64,000 nt of DNA from Tieghemiomyces parasiticus (taxonomy: Eukaryota; Kickxellomycota; Dimargaritomycetes; Dimargaritales; Dimargaritaceae): contig JANBPT010000049.1 in the NCBI GenBank assembly GCA_027575765.1, positions 28,794 to 92,793 of the forward strand. The letters are read 5' to 3'. Both the position numbers and the translations under genes were made by a program. The first letter of the stretch is position 1. Every line of letters begins with the position of its first letter. Under the pieces are notes generated by a model. The model did no database searches. It saw only the letters and a list, made by a program, of their open reading frames with translations, and was not told where the DNA came from. Positions 34,201-43,776 of this stretch are shown piece after piece.

Positions 34201-37200
34201 GGGTTGGTCCCCGACTCCGTCGATCCGTCAGCGGCCTGTCGCACTGACCGGATTCCGTCCCGCTGATCATCGCTGACGACGCGGGTCGGGTCGCTGCACA
34301 CCAATGTACACAAGTTCTTGACGATCTTGGCTGCGGGACTCTGCGCTGGCCACGGCAGGCGCAGGAGGTCAGCATCGTAGGCAGGTGGGGCCCAGGAGTC
34401 GGACGGGGCTGTAGCGGGGGCGACGTCAGCAGCAAGCAGAGCACAGAGGCGGGCCACGCTGACCGCCGCGCGCAGTTGTAGGTCGCCCAATTCCTCCAGC
34501 TTGACAGCGCTCATGAGGGCGCGGATGACCGAATTGAGCTTGTCTGGCAGGGTCTCCATGGCCACCACAGCTCCGGCGACGGCCGCCTGGGCGCGAACCT
34601 GGACGGTCGTGAGTTCGGTGTGGTACTGCTCAATTTGGTTGGCCAATCGAACGCGCCGATCCTCGCAGGCCGCCCGCGTTGCCTGGGCCGCCTTGGTGGT
34701 CGGTAAGTGGGCCACGGCAGCCGGGTACAGCTGGGTAATTAGGTGCTCCGCCCAGTCCACGGTGAAGTAGCCCGACGGTGGTGGTGGACCCTCGGTTCCA
34801 ATAGGCGGTAGCTCGGCCGGGAGAAGGCGGGACGCCTTAGCCGACGCGCCCTGCAGCTCGCGTAGTAAACAGGTGGCATCGTGATGCAGCCCAGCCAGTA
34901 GCTGCACAAGCTCGTGGTACGGAGCCCCGCACCGCTCCAGACGTGGGGTAGAGAGCGGGAGGGCCAGGTCGTGGAGGAAGGCAGTGTGTAGTTGGGCGGC
35001 CAGTTCGGAGGTCTGTATCAGCGGTGGGTGTAGAACCTCGCGGACAGGGCCCGCGGCCAGTCGATGGGCTAAGGCGCGAGCGGCCGCCCACTCTTCAACT
35101 ATGGTGGCGATGGCCCACTGGCCGTAGGCTGTGCCTGTCCGCGTCAGGGGTAGGAAGCACTCGCCCAGGAACTTGTCCATGGAGGTGCTGTCAGTAGTTT
35201 GCACGTCATGGCGGCGTTGGACCACCTCAAAGGCGGCCAGGAGCTGGCCCAGAGAGCGAGCGGCGGCCGTGCGGTTCCGGTAGACGACGGCCGGCGGAAC
35301 CAGGCCGCGGTCCTGCTGCACCATGGCGGTATCCACCGGGTGGACCTGGTAGGTCGCGAGCGAGGTGGCCTGCCCGGGTGGCGGGGCGCCGTACAGCCCG
35401 GCGGTATGGAGCGGCCAACCCACAGGAGTGGCTAATAGGACCAGCCACGGGTGGAGGTGAGGGGCCACGTGGGCGGCCAGCGGGGTCGGGACGCCGGGGG
35501 CCGGAACGGCTTCCGCGTCGCGGGCCAGACGCCACACCAGGGAGGTCCACACCTCGACCGAGAGCTGCAGGACAGCCGGGTGGGTCTCAAGGATAATATT
35601 CTGGTACAGAAGTTGGAGAGGCCGGGCGTCGGTGGAGCGCCACTGGCCGTCGGCCCAGGGATCACCAGGCGCAAGACGCACGAAGGTGAGAAGCGTATCA
35701 AGAACGGCGCGGCGGACCGAGGTCATCGTGTGGCGGAAGAAGGGGTAGAGGCGCGGGAGTAGGGCCCCGAATCCGGCCCGGGGGGCTTGCTGCATGGTAG
35801 CGCACACCTCTGGGTAGCGGTACAGCTTTGCCACGAGTTCCATGACACTAGCAATCGACGGAGTTAGATCGTCTTTGAGTTCCAGCAAACCGTCCCACAG
35901 GGCTCGGCACAGGTCCGGGAGGACCTCGGGTAGCCGCCGTACTAACACGTCCACCACGGGTACCAGGGTGGCGGCGGACACCGCGCGCACGTCGTCGTCG
36001 GCATCACGCAGGCCTAGGTGGACGGCCCCGACCACTCCGCTGAGCAGTTGGTCAGCCAGGTCCTGGCGCACCGCGACCAGGTACTTGAGACCCAGAAGCC
36101 CGGCGTAGCGCACGTCCCATACGGGGGCCGTCACGGGAGCGGCGCCCGGGCGCGGGGCTACGGCTTGGGTCCAGGGCTGGTGGACAAGCTGGAGGAGAGC
36201 GTTCGCGGCCTGATCCACACCTAGTGGAGCTAGGTGTTTGGCTACGGTACCTAGGGTCTGAGCGCAAGTTTCGCGGACAGGTGTGACTACCTGGTCTGAC
36301 ACGAAATCGCAAAAGCGGTCGAGGGCCAGGACACAGACGAGCCGTACGGCTATATCCGCCAGGTAGAGCTGGTTACGTTCGGCGTTCACCTCGGGTGTAC
36401 ACCCCTGCTTGCGGGCGGCAGCGGCCCCGTGGCGCCGGAGGATGGACTTGAGCCCGAGACCGGCGCCGTGCCGCACTTCCCAGTCCGGATCAAACAGGTC
36501 CAAACAGAGTTGGTCAACCAACCGAGTGAAGGGCCAATGGTCCGGTGGGGTGGGCAGCGCCGCGACTGTTTCCGGGGCCGGGGAGGCCGTACTAGACTCG
36601 GTGGAGGGCTCGACCGTGGTGGGTGGAGCTGGTTCTGCTGAAGGTGCGGCGGGGACGGGAACGGCGGTAGACTCTCCCTCGACGATACGGACTTTATCGC
36701 GAGGCTGAGCCGAGTCGGCACCCGGCGTGAACCCACCGGGCCGGCCGTCTTTGCGAGCCTTGCGCTTGAGCCGGTTCCGCTCGCGAGCGCTGAGATTAGA
36801 CAGGTCAAGATGGGCAAATGCTGGGTTGCTAGTGTCGTCGGCTGGGGGTGGTCGGGGCGGGGAAACGGGGTGTTTTCGCGGGCGACCGCGCGGGCGCGGA
36901 CCGCCACGAGTCGGCTCGGGTGCCCGCGGGGTGATGGCCGCCAGTGGGACGCCACCGTGGTAGCCGCCGGCCACAGCTGGAGCAGGGTCCGCCGCCTTCG
37001 ACACGGCCGGAGCCGCGGTGTGGAGGTCAGCATCGTCAAATAGGTCGGAGCCGGAAAATTGCATACCCATGCCGAGGTTCTGCGCCAACCGCTGCCGCTG
37101 GATTCGCATCCGCTCGGCCGGGTCGAGGTCGCCCAGGTCGAGATCAAACTCGCGGCCAGCGCTGGAGAGCAACGTTTGGCCCTGGGTAAGTACTGTAGGC

Positions 37201-37598
37201 AGGTCCACGCGGTCAAACGCCCAGGCGGTGCTCGGGTGGGCGGTGGGTGTGGGTGTGGCGGGGCCACCCGGAGCGCTAGTCCTACACGGGGTGGAGGGTC
37301 GGGATCCCGGCGATGCGGGCGGTTCGGATGTCTCCTCCGTTGGCTTCTGACCAGTCGGGGCCGTCAGCGTGGTCCAGTCCGGGACGTACTGGGCGATGGC
37401 CTCGAGAGCGAGCCCGGCGGCCACGCGGGTTTCCCACTGCTTACTTCGGAGGTGGCGACACACGCGGGCGAGAAGATTGTTGAGCTCATGCGGGTGCTGC
37501 TTTTGGATGTCGCCGATCTGCTGTGCGGCGGTGGCACGGATGGCCGGCGTAGAGCCTGTGTCCAAAAGGAGGACCAGGCGGTCGAGGCGACTCGTCAT
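31206..37598 (-). CDS. MOT1: TATA-binding-protein-associated ATPase Mot1/BTAF1
   Basis: 2130 residues in one exon, ATG at 37598 (an in-frame TTG 24 bases upstream is not used). Mot1 is a Swi2/Snf2 ATPase that strips TBP from DNA. The N-terminus begins SRLDRLVLLLDTGSTPAIRA and runs into HEAT repeats that grip TBP. The ATPase occupies about residues 1525-2030: DDMGLGKTLQ, DEGHIIKN, LSGSPIMN, THVGGLGLNLTGADTVI and DRAHRLGQ. It ends WDDKQYNEEYNLDSFI, as Mot1 proteins do. Oddities are an AT-hook-like PRGRPRKH near residue 238, an Arg-Gly repeat of about 18 residues near 1205-1225, and Ala/Pro-rich linkers that make it longer than yeast Mot1 (1867 residues). No intron interrupts 6.4 kb. Confidence 0.96.
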   Translation of the reverse strand: MTSRLDRLVLLLDTGSTPAIRATAAQQIGDIQKQHPHELNNLLARVCRHLRSKQWETRVAAGLALEAIAQYVPDWTTLTAPTGQKPTEETSEPPASPGSRPSTPCRTSAPGGPATPTPTAHPSTAWAFDRVDLPTVLTQGQTLLSSAGREFDLDLGDLDPAERMRIQRQRLAQNLGMGMQFSGSDLFDDADLHTAAPAVSKAADPAPAVAGGYHGGVPLAAITPRAPEPTRGGPRPRGRPRKHPVSPPRPPPADDTSNPAFAHLDLSNLSARERNRLKRKARKDGRPGGFTPGADSAQPRDKVRIVEGESTAVPVPAAPSAEPAPPTTVEPSTESSTASPAPETVAALPTPPDHWPFTRLVDQLCLDLFDPDWEVRHGAGLGLKSILRRHGAAAARKQGCTPEVNAERNQLYLADIAVRLVCVLALDRFCDFVSDQVVTPVRETCAQTLGTVAKHLAPLGVDQAANALLQLVHQPWTQAVAPRPGAAPVTAPVWDVRYAGLLGLKYLVAVRQDLADQLLSGVVGAVHLGLRDADDDVRAVSAATLVPVVDVLVRRLPEVLPDLCRALWDGLLELKDDLTPSIASVMELVAKLYRYPEVCATMQQAPRAGFGALLPRLYPFFRHTMTSVRRAVLDTLLTFVRLAPGDPWADGQWRSTDARPLQLLYQNIILETHPAVLQLSVEVWTSLVWRLARDAEAVPAPGVPTPLAAHVAPHLHPWLVLLATPVGWPLHTAGLYGAPPPGQATSLATYQVHPVDTAMVQQDRGLVPPAVVYRNRTAAARSLGQLLAAFEVVQRRHDVQTTDSTSMDKFLGECFLPLTRTGTAYGQWAIATIVEEWAAARALAHRLAAGPVREVLHPPLIQTSELAAQLHTAFLHDLALPLSTPRLERCGAPYHELVQLLAGLHHDATCLLRELQGASAKASRLLPAELPPIGTEGPPPPSGYFTVDWAEHLITQLYPAAVAHLPTTKAAQATRAACEDRRVRLANQIEQYHTELTTVQVRAQAAVAGAVVAMETLPDKLNSVIRALMSAVKLEELGDLQLRAAVSVARLCALLAADVAPATAPSDSWAPPAYDADLLRLPWPAQSPAAKIVKNLCTLVCSDPTRVVSDDQRDGIRSVRQAADGSTESGTNPAKLHVREPVQATVAQVAGAMHLALNHSSATPPAGLLLTPLLSDPEDATRAYQGNTRKAATAAAATATGDVETSSGRGRGTRGRGRGRGRGRGAASADNSRPSTTPSSPVKSEPPGDDGDMAVGPPLAGENQVRASRAVRGATLALHALATGLGPTLFSRLPRLWDTLARPLAAVGCLVPDREGPDTAVAALDNALAGTLIPPVPIVPSDLIDALLLVRALGPALHPNLHEALLTLLPQVCTVAQAGRADLRYAAAECLASLAAVLRDPVLTAVVRHLVPVLGQVQALTRRQGAAETIYRIVNALDLQVLPFVIFLVVPVLGRMSDPDDDVRLTCTNAFAHLIKLVPLEAGVPDPPALAADLLATRATERRFLAQLLDSSQLEPYPLPMPVSVTLRPYQQAGVDWLAFLNRYGLHGVLADDMGLGKTLQSICILASDHHHRATRYAATKSPDAAPLPSLVVCPPTLLGHWAQEIRTYVANLNPLIYAGPPVERRRLRPLIPRHDVVVMSYDVLRNDLEDLVDQHWNYAVLDEGHIIKNARTKLTRAAKAVRAQHRLILSGSPIMNGPLDLWSLFDFLMPGFLGTERMFHERYGRPILASRDGRSSSRDQEAGALALEALHKQVLPFLLRRMKEDVLDDLPPKIIQDYYCELGDVQRQLYEDFARSQTTQTIRRSLETAAGNDADDEDSGDSGRKRGQTHVFQALQYLRKLVNHPLLVLNPDHARYDAVMAQVGHDAARLRELVHAPKLLALRQLLTDCGIGGPGEDTSAAAAVAEPAVSPHRALIFCQLKTMLDIVENDLLKAHMPGVSYLRLDGSVDALRRQDMVTRFNQDPSIDLLLLTTHVGGLGLNLTGADTVIFVEHDWNPMKDLQAMDRAHRLGQKRVVNVYRLITRGTLEEKIMGLQKFKLNIANSIINQQNSGLQNMNTNQLLDLFSVTDVGSGQAGAAAADGSGKEGSGDKGGQKQQSAKAVLDSMDELWDDKQYNEEYNLDSFIQSLN
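33927..33983 (-). repeat. Arg-Gly repeat tract inside MOT1
   Basis: Alternating CGG/GGC-type codons encode an Arg-Gly run interrupted by one Thr. The DNA is a near-perfect GC-rich hexanucleotide repeat, prone to length change. Confidence 0.7.
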
Positions 37599-38897
37599 GT
37601 TAAGATCGTGCTCTGGCGGCAATCGAATTTGAGGCGAGCTGGAGGTCGATCGCTTAGGGGAAATGGTATCCCCCTGATTTGGGATGCCCTGAAGAGCACA
37701 GCAATTTCACCTCAGGATGGGTGATTCCGGATGTGATGTTCAGAGCGGGTGGGTGATCACCGTAGTGCAAATGAGGGAAATGGCAGGAATCCGCCCAGAG
37801 ACGGGGCCGGGAAGTCCATTGCTTATATAAATTGACGATGCCCATTCGGGTCTGAAGGCAGCCAAGCGGAGGAAGGGGGGTGTGGTGAGCGGTGGCGAGC
37901 GAGGGGACGGGGACTCGGCCAGCAGCCCTGCCCACTCTTCCCTGCTTGCAACAATGTGTGTGGGAGCGAGGCGTGAGGGGGTTATGGACCTACCGGATCT
38001 TCCCTGTGGCTATGACCCGCGGGGGGAAAAGAGAAGGGGTAACGCGGGCGAATTCGGTATGGTGCGGACCAATGGCGAAACCTAGGGTACCATGATCCCA
38101 CACATCTCACACCCCTATCCATTTTTCCCCTCGTGCGTTTTCGATCCCATGCCATAGGGATCCGGGCCATCCAAAATTGAAACCGTAAGGGGTATAGCCC
38201 CCCCATCATACAAATTCTTATGCTCCGATATTTCCTAGATAGGCTGTGTGGGAATATCAATATATTGACTGGCAGATTAATAATTGGCTTTATAGCATGT
38301 ATCGCAATAGGCTGTGGTGCTAATAATTATGTCTAGCATCCCGAGGCATACAGATCCCACGCCTTGACACTTTTTAGTAGGCAATTCGCCTAATTGACTC
38401 CTCTGGAACCGCTACGGTCAAACCGTCCCCTTAGGTACGGATTACCGAGAGCACCCGATACAGGGCAATCTGCCCCCCACCGTATTTCCCCTGAAGAAGC
38501 CTGATGGCACGTCAATGAGCTTCCGCGCGTACTGCCTCTACTACAAACAGCACGGCGTGTCTGAAATCGTGAAATATTGATGCACGGCAATGTTTTTAGG
38601 GAAGGAACGCTGATTGTCGGTAAGACTTCAGGCTGCTTCACAAGGTGTCATTGTCGACTTTCCCTCCCGCTTGTACCCTTTGCCGATCGGCCAACCCTTA
38701 GGCAGTCCAAAATACCGAATCGCAAACAACTACTAGACTACTGGCCGGAGACCCCGACCTACACTGAATGTCGCCACTTGGCGACTCCAGTGGCAGGCCG
38801 CCTACTTCAGTGGTCACCGATTCCAGCGCGGGCGAGTGATTTAGTTGTAGGTTGGTGTGAGAATGATTCAGGTTTTATTTTTATCAGGGGCATGCCC
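37599..38897. other. Intergenic region between MOT1 and ORC5, with a possible retroelement scrap
   Basis: 1.3 kb containing the MOT1 promoter side and the ORC5 3' flank. A frame on the plus strand at about 38475-38579 reads VFPLKKPDGTSMSFRAYC, which loosely resembles the KKPDGS-RF motif of Ty3/gypsy reverse transcriptases before it stops. This is described separately among the findings. No intact gene seen. Confidence 0.4.
37823..37829 (-). promoter_or_regulatory. TATA-like element upstream of MOT1
   Basis: TATATAA on the minus strand lies about 225 bases before the MOT1 ATG at 37598. Motif and position only. Confidence 0.3.
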
Positions 38898-41338
38898 CTA
38901 CACGAAATCAAAGAGGTACCGGTCAATCTCAAAGTGGATACTGCGGCCCACGCGACGAATCAAATCGTAGCTGACATTGCACTTGACCTTGACTCCGTCC
39001 AGCTGGCTGGTATTGGAGGTACGAACCAACAACCGCAGCGTGACCAAGGAGGCGATCTTATGGAGGGTAATAATATAATAGATACGAGGGTTGTCGGGTA
39101 CAAGATACAACGCGACTACGTTAGCGATAGGCCGTCAGCGCATGGTGGGCTCCACAATGCCGGCCATGGAAAGCCTGGACCTGATACGAATTCAACTTCT
39201 ACGCCGGTCCCTTGGCAACCAAAATTCCGTCGGCCTTACCTGCGACTGAATTTCAATACTATTCTCAATCGGATCGTCCAAGATACTGTAGAAAATCGCC
39301 AGCATGCGCTCGAGTGGGAATGCCTTGGGTCCGAGGAGCTGCTGGCGTTGCTGTTAGACACGGGGTTACGTGGGGAACCCAAGGGAGGATGGACGATATA
39401 GATAAATATGACGTTATAGACACGCGCGCACGGTACAAGGCATATTACAAAAAACAAAGCCAATCTAACCGAGTCGAGCTTACCTTGCCCCCCGTCTGGG
39501 TCATCATCTGTTTTTGGACCGCCTGCTTGCCGCGCTTGGTGTTGCTAGTGTTCTCACGGCCCTTGGCGAAATAGCGCACGTCCAGACGGGCCGGATTGTA
39601 GGAGGCAAGGAACGAGGCGATCAGGAGAAACTTGGCATAGTACGGTAGCTCAAAGTCAAGTCGGCCCACCAGTTTGAGCTGGCCGGGGTCGGCGGCCACG
39701 ACGGGGTCCTCGCTGTCGCTATCGGACCCACCCTCCACCGCCCCGGTATTAATGTGTCGGAACCACTCGGTGCTGGAGATTTCACGTAGGTACAGCTTAT
39801 CGGTGGCTGCGGCGAAGTAGCCCTGGCAAAGTCGGAACAGCTTTGGGATTTCAGTGCGGCGGGCTGTTGGTACGCGAAAGAGCAATGTCGCGGTTAGTAA
39901 AGGGTTCAGGGGGGAAGTGCGCACCTATTCGATCGCAACCTGTACCGTTGCCATCAATAAATACCACCCCTGTATAAAAAATCCAAGGGCTTCCCAACCA
40001 GTTATGGTGTTAGAAACCAACACTTACCGCGGCCATCCAGCACGGGTTCTCGGAACTTCGGAAAGAGCAACGCCACCAGGTGTCGCAGTTCGTTAATGTC
40101 CTTGCAGTTACGACTAAACACATCGTAGACGACGCCAGTGAAGCTGAGGAAGAAGTCCTGGGGTTCATCGGCGGGGCACTCCAACGAGAGGATGGCCAGC
40201 GTGTCCTCTTTCGTATATACGGGGAAACGCAAGAGGAGGGGCTCTGGAAGGCCCCCGCGGGGGCGAAACTTGTCCCAAATGACGTTACTGATGAGAATGA
40301 TTGTCAGTGCGATGCCGGTCTGGCATAAGGGAAAGTATACGCGGCCGGGTGGGTGGTATATATAGACATATAGCATTGTAAGTGAAGCAGTTTAGTCGCC
40401 GCTCTAATCGAGAGATCGGGCGGGTCCCAAGGCTACTGGTATCAGTTGAAAGCGAGCCGGTGATAATTCGGGACTTACAAGTTCACCAATACGTAGAAAT
40501 GCGGGCAGGAAGTTCGACCCAACGTCCCGCAGCCGTTCAGCGTTATCGAAGACCTAGTTGAGAGTATGTCAGGGCTAGGGAGAGTAGATTAGTGTCAGCG
40601 AATAAAACAACAGCTAGGAGCGGAGGGTGGTATAAGCCGAACCATTTATGTGCGAAAAGCCGATGGCAGACTACCACGACACGGGACCCTTGATTCATGT
40701 GGGCGGCGGTCGTTACGACTGTAAACAGTACCAGAAATGCAGATCTCGGCTTACAATGTACCGCGTGCGGTGCCGTTCGGCGACGGGAATCTCTCGGGCC
40801 AGCGTCGTCACGAATTCTTGCGTACTGTTGCACTGGAATCGGTTGAAGAAGCCCGACTCGTAGCAGGGATTGGAGCCAGAAAACTGGGCGAGAATATGGT
40901 CAAAAATGAGCCTGGGCGTATAGCGCTCGATGCAGTTGACGTAGGCCGTGGACGTGGCGGGGCGAGTTCCTGCCAGCACGGTCCGCGCGAGACTGGTCTT
41001 GCCCGTGGACTCGGGTCCATACAGAAACAGGAACGGTGGACTCGGGTCGTCAGGCTGACCAGGTGCGGTACGGGTAGTGTATCCATAGGTAGTAAGCAGT
41101 GGAAGGAAATAGGTTGGGTGGAGGACATGTTTCGGTAAGCGACGGTCAACGGAGAGCGCTGTTCGGGCCGAGGGCACTGCGATACCGACGGAGTGCGAAG
41201 CTTGCGCAAGCTGCCTCCTTACCGCCGACTCACCTGGCCGAGGTATTGGAGTAGGCGGCGGGCCTGGGTGGTCCGGCCGGGGAACCGTGTGACGATACAC
41301 TGCTCCAGATCGCTAAAGGAAGGGACTAATGCAGCCAT
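38898..41338 (-). CDS. ORC5: Origin recognition complex subunit 5
   Basis: Seven exons: 41234-41338, 40755-41054, 40479-40553, 40028-40319, 39484-39863, 39240-39350 and 38898-39056; 473 residues (yeast Orc5 479, human 435). It is an AAA+ subunit of ORC, which marks replication origins and loads MCM. Splicing joins FPGRTTQARRLLQYLGQ to PDDPSPPFLFLYGPESTGKT (Walker A). Further landmarks are YVNCIERYTPRLIFDHIL, the Walker B-like YIVFDNAERLRD, NVIWDKFRP, INELRHLVALLFPKFREPV, DKLYLREISSTEW, ELPYYAKFLLIASFLASYNPAR, FPLERMLAIFY and the C-terminal CNVSYDLIRRVGRSIHFEIDRYLFDF. Introns are 133-201 nt, mostly phase 0. An acidic loop with GSDSDSEDP is unusual. Divergent from the AMPK beta gene. Confidence 0.95.
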
Positions 41339-42171
41339 GGCGGAACTTGATGGCGCGCCAAGTCGTGGGCAAGGAGGGAAATGACGATATGATAAGGCAG
41401 GCCAACACGAGTTGAAATTTTACGAAAAATGAGGGTCAAGGCTGAGGTGCAAAACAGGTATCCCTGGTGTCTAGAGTGGCTGAAGGGAAATAGTGCACGA
41501 ACTAACAGTAGCAGGAAGCTGGTGGAGTCAGCACAATAAACTAAACCAACGGATAAACAAACCTAGCTAACTGCCCGCTATTACCGGCGGGGGACAGCTG
41601 TTCCCAGTATAGAGACAACTATTGTCTTGGCTGCCTGCCCCCAGACGCCAAACCATAGCCATGACCAATGCGCGCGAAACGCATCGCTTCGAGAGCCAGG
41701 ACATCGAGGTAGCCGATAGCCCTATCTGGGCCGCGCATGTCGCTTCAGCCGCTAACCTCCCATACTGACAGGGTAGACTTCCACTGGTTTCTTTTCTACC
41801 GTCGGACTGCCACAACCGATTGACCGCATCGGGGGGAGGGGTGAGGGTACCACGACAGGGCCGCTGGTCGCCCAAGTTACGGACGTGGCACCCTTGGCCA
41901 TAGCCTGCCCTAAGCTACCGCACGCCCGGCTATTTTCTCACAGCCAAGCCTGCTCGCATGCAAAGCCTCCGTCTGACTAGGTTTCATCCATCTTGCAACT
42001 CCGCCCACCTCCCCTCTACCTCCACTGCCCATAACTTGAGCTCTGGGCTGCCTCATCAGCTCACCCTCACACTTATCCCGGCCCGCTGCCCCTCATCCCA
42101 CCCACGGCCTTGCCCGCCACCGCATCCGTCTACATCCGCCTCCTTGTGTCTGTCGCTCCTTCTCATTGCCC
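41339..42171. promoter_or_regulatory. Divergent intergenic region between ORC5 and the AMPK beta gene
   Basis: 833 bases between two divergent start codons. The right 200 bases are strongly CT-rich on the plus strand (cctccactgccc-type tracts), fitting the leader or pyrimidine-rich promoter of the AMPK beta gene. No TATA box seen for either. Confidence 0.45.
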
Positions 42172-43776
42172 ATGGGTAATAGCCAGTCCCAAGCCCAATT
42201 GGGCACCCGGGGCGAGGAATCGTCCCCGGGCGCCACCCGGCCCAGCTCTCGCAAACGGAACACCTACCAATCCGATGGCACCCAAGCCTCGCCCGCACCC
42301 TCCGCCCGACTCGATGAGATCCCGGGATCACCCTCGCCCTCCGCTGACTTGACGACTGCCTCGATTCCGGTAGGGAATCCGCAAACTACCCCACCCCCCA
42401 CCCGCATCCCCGTCCCTGTGAGCGACCGGCGAGGCGCCACCCTGAGCGGGTCCCTGTCGGGCTCGCCATCGCAGCGGCAGGGCCGGGCGACGCGGTCGGT
42501 ATCCCTCCGGTATAAGACGGGCCGCAATTCTCCGTCGCTTGGCACGTCGGCCCAAAACCCCGGACCACTCTTTGCATGCGAATCCCCTTCGCAGTACGCC
42601 TCGTCCATGGCATCCCACGTCGATTCCCCCGGTCGGACCAGCCACCCGGCGCCTGGCGATACGATGGATCTGGATAGGGACTCCCCGCCTACCGCCCCGC
42701 GCCCCATTAGGTCGTCTCGCCGGACGAACGCCGTGCCGGAATTCATGCCTTCCACCGCGCCCAGCACCTCAGTTCGGGGGTCATGGTACTCGGCAACCGC
42801 CGTGTCCGTGCCGGCTCACCCGTCTGGTGTAGCCATGGACCAGGATAGCGGGGCCTCACCTGCCGGGTCGCCCGCTCGGCCCCCGGGATTCGCCCCTCGC
42901 GCACCCCGGCATTCCCCTCACCATCCAGCTGGCGCCCCGGACAGCGTCTCAGTCACCCTGGTCTGGCACGGAACCGGTCAGAACGTTTACGTCTCCGGCT
43001 CTTTCAACGATTGGAAGCACAAGGTCCGTCTGGCCCCGACCCCAAGTGGTAACTTCGGGGTCACCCTCTCCCTAACCCCGGGGGTCCACTACTGGAAGTT
43101 CATCGTCGATGAGGAGTGGAAGTGTTCGCCGCGGTACGCCGCCGCCCCAGATGACGACGGCAACCTCGTCAACTACCTCCGGATCGATTGCCAGGGACCC
43201 CATGTGTCCCCACCGGCAGCCGAGCAGTCGCAACCCTTCAGCCCTACTCCAGCGGATCAGCTGCCACCAGCCACCGCCGAGCCACAGAGCGTAGCCACGT
43301 CCATCCCTGACGTCAGCAGTGCCATATCCGGGCTGGAAGAGTTAGGGTTGGAGTCTGCCCTGTCCAACTCGCCGCCGGGCCAGTACTCCACCGTGGTCCC
43401 TGAGCACCTCTACCAGACCCAGCGCACCAATTCCCATGGCCACGCCAAAGCCAACCACCCGCCCACGTTACCGCCGCACCTCTCCCAGGTCCTGCTCAAC
43501 CACTCCCAGTCGCACCACAACAATCCTAGCCAGTTCGCCCCACCGGTCGCCACCGCTCCAGGCGCCGCCGGCATAGTTGGTGGGGGGAGCGGCGCCGCGA
43601 CGCGCGTTTCCGGCCCATCCGACCCTAACCACGTACTCCCCGTGCCCAACCACGTCGTGCTGAACCACTTGTTTGCGTGCTCCATTCGGAACGGCGTGAT
43701 GGCCATCGCCAGCACCACCCGGTACCGCAAGAAGTACGCCACCACCGTCTACTACAAGCCATTCCGGGCCCAGTGA
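42172..43776 (+). CDS. AMPK/SNF1 kinase beta subunit (Gal83/Sip2 type)
   Basis: 534 residues, intronless, ATG at 42172. The start MGNSQSQAQ is a good N-myristoylation site. Residues about 10-255 are disordered, Ser/Pro-rich. At about 258-345 is a CBM48 glycogen-binding domain: VSVTLVWHGTGQNVYVSGSF, NDWK, HYWKFIVDEEWKCSP and NLVNYLRI, with aromatic residues at the expected carbohydrate-contact positions. The C-terminal AMPKBI domain runs from about 420 (PPTLPPHLSQVLLNHS) to the end, with LPVPNHVVLNHLFACSIR, GVMAIASTTRYRKKY and TVYYKPF. It scaffolds the kinase alpha and gamma subunits and targets the complex, which senses energy and glucose limitation. A Gly/Ala-rich loop of about 40 residues interrupts the AMPKBI domain. 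Confidence 0.95.
   Translation: MGNSQSQAQLGTRGEESSPGATRPSSRKRNTYQSDGTQASPAPSARLDEIPGSPSPSADLTTASIPVGNPQTTPPPTRIPVPVSDRRGATLSGSLSGSPSQRQGRATRSVSLRYKTGRNSPSLGTSAQNPGPLFACESPSQYASSMASHVDSPGRTSHPAPGDTMDLDRDSPPTAPRPIRSSRRTNAVPEFMPSTAPSTSVRGSWYSATAVSVPAHPSGVAMDQDSGASPAGSPARPPGFAPRAPRHSPHHPAGAPDSVSVTLVWHGTGQNVYVSGSFNDWKHKVRLAPTPSGNFGVTLSLTPGVHYWKFIVDEEWKCSPRYAAAPDDDGNLVNYLRIDCQGPHVSPPAAEQSQPFSPTPADQLPPATAEPQSVATSIPDVSSAISGLEELGLESALSNSPPGQYSTVVPEHLYQTQRTNSHGHAKANHPPTLPPHLSQVLLNHSQSHHNNPSQFAPPVATAPGAAGIVGGGSGAATRVSGPSDPNHVLPVPNHVVLNHLFACSIRNGVMAIASTTRYRKKYATTVYYKPFRAQ

Noticed and set aside
36386..37267. 293-codon frame in another register of MOT1
   Set aside because: It is a shadow of the GC-rich MOT1 coding sequence with Arg/Pro/Ser-biased composition.
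38577..39401. 274-codon plus-strand frame
   Set aside because: It lies antisense over the last exons and introns of ORC5, begins near a TTG/ATG without context, and shows no family feature.
28748..41338. A chromatin or replication gene cluster (Arp4, Mot1, Orc5)
   Set aside because: These are unlinked housekeeping genes in other fungi I know, with separate promoters. Adjacency alone does not indicate a joint system.
42264..42767. 167-codon minus frame inside the AMPK beta gene
   Set aside because: Antisense shadow of a verified coding exon.
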